Source: Ruegeria faecimaris
GTDB taxonomy: Bacteria; Pseudomonadota; Alphaproteobacteria; Rhodobacterales; Rhodobacteraceae
Assembly: GCF_900182615.1 (NCBI RefSeq)
Contig: NZ_FXTE01000012.1
Span: 44,183-108,182, forward strand
DNA: 64,000 nt
Direction of reading: 5' to 3'
Under the pieces are notes generated by a model. It had not been told where the DNA came from, searched no databases, and worked only from the letters and a program-made list of their open reading frames with translations. This document shows positions 63,926 through 64,000 of the stretch, one piece after another (positions within the stretch are counted from its first letter, which is position 1; every line of letters begins with the position of its first letter). The position numbers and the translations under genes were made by a program.

Positions 63926-64000
63926 TTACAGCCAGAATAGGACTGTAGCAGCGAGAGCGATGGCCGAGAGGAATACCTTTGGGCATCTGTCATATCGGGT
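63926..64000 (-). mobile_element. C-terminal end of an IS5-type transposase
   Basis: The last 24 codons before a TAA read TRYDRCPKVFLSAIALAATV then LFWL. This is the C-terminal end of IS5-family transposases common in Rhodobacterales (usual context FRRIATRYD). The sequence just after the stop (AATGAGTCTGGAGCC, minus strand) probably contains the terminal inverted repeat of the element, near 63909-63923. The rest of the element lies beyond the window. Confidence 0.75.

Overview
The window looks like chromosome from a marine alphaproteobacterium of the Rhodobacterales (Roseobacter group). The grounds are the gene neighbourhood murA - DUF2948 - hisD - UPF0262 - phosphatase - infA - maf - RNase E/G - yacG - tRNA-Phe, the urease cluster divergent from urtABCDE, a tripartite tricarboxylate (TctABC) operon, and the protein flavour throughout. 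No species is assigned; everything here is read by eye from sequence.

Layout. 1-3.5 kb: a gamma-glutamyltransferase cut by the window edge, a 2-hydroxyacid dehydrogenase, an SH3-like secreted protein and tRNA-Gln. 3.5-12.7 kb: a 9.2-kb segment bounded by a 45-bp inverted repeat. It holds a broken phage/plasmid-type primase-helicase, a LuxR-type regulator, a divergent polyamine-type ABC transporter (ATPase, binding protein, two permeases), a short-chain dehydrogenase, an alpha/beta hydrolase and an EamA exporter. 12.9-18.4 kb: a decayed DUF1194 gene, a secreted protein of unknown function, a DUF805 membrane protein, a small lipoprotein, and a TpsB/FhaC-like outer-membrane transporter followed 7 nt later by a secreted Val-Pro-rich repeat protein. 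18.6-24.6 kb: a decayed MobA/MobL relaxase and then a 1739-residue protein carrying a DEDD-type exonuclease region, a RecQ-type helicase and a UvrD-type helicase in one chain. 24.9-36.0 kb: tRNA-Phe and a housekeeping block (yacG, RNase E/G, maf, infA, nitrilase, UPF0262, hisD, murA and others), closed by tRNA-Thr.

36.6-46.8 kb: an acid-sugar catabolic operon (TctCBA uptake, a LeuB-like dehydrogenase, a racemase-like protein, OtnK-like kinase, OtnC-like aldolase, RraA-like protein and an AbrB-type membrane protein) with a divergent GntR regulator that overlaps a methylglyoxal synthase gene. The OtnK/OtnC route ends in dihydroxyacetone phosphate, which is the substrate of methylglyoxal synthase, so the two sides of the locus may be metabolically linked. 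47-48.2 kb: a DUF1127 protein, a strong hairpin and an acetyltransferase gene broken by one stop codon. 48.2-60.3 kb: urease structural and accessory genes (ureD-A-x-B-C-E-F-G, with x a 56-residue membrane peptide) divergent from the urea ABC transporter urtABCDE. Together they import urea and hydrolyse it to ammonia and CO2. 60.4-64 kb: a decayed tyrosine recombinase, a cupin, a cyclase-TolB-like-TPR protein and the end of an IS5-type transposase at the window edge.

The strongest candidates for something undescribed are the exonuclease-RecQ-UvrD fusion beside a relaxase relic, and the TpsB-like transporter paired with a repeat protein that shows no recognisable TPS secretion domain. A recurring small-scale feature is an intercistronic hairpin directly after each of the three solute-binding-protein genes of the transport operons.
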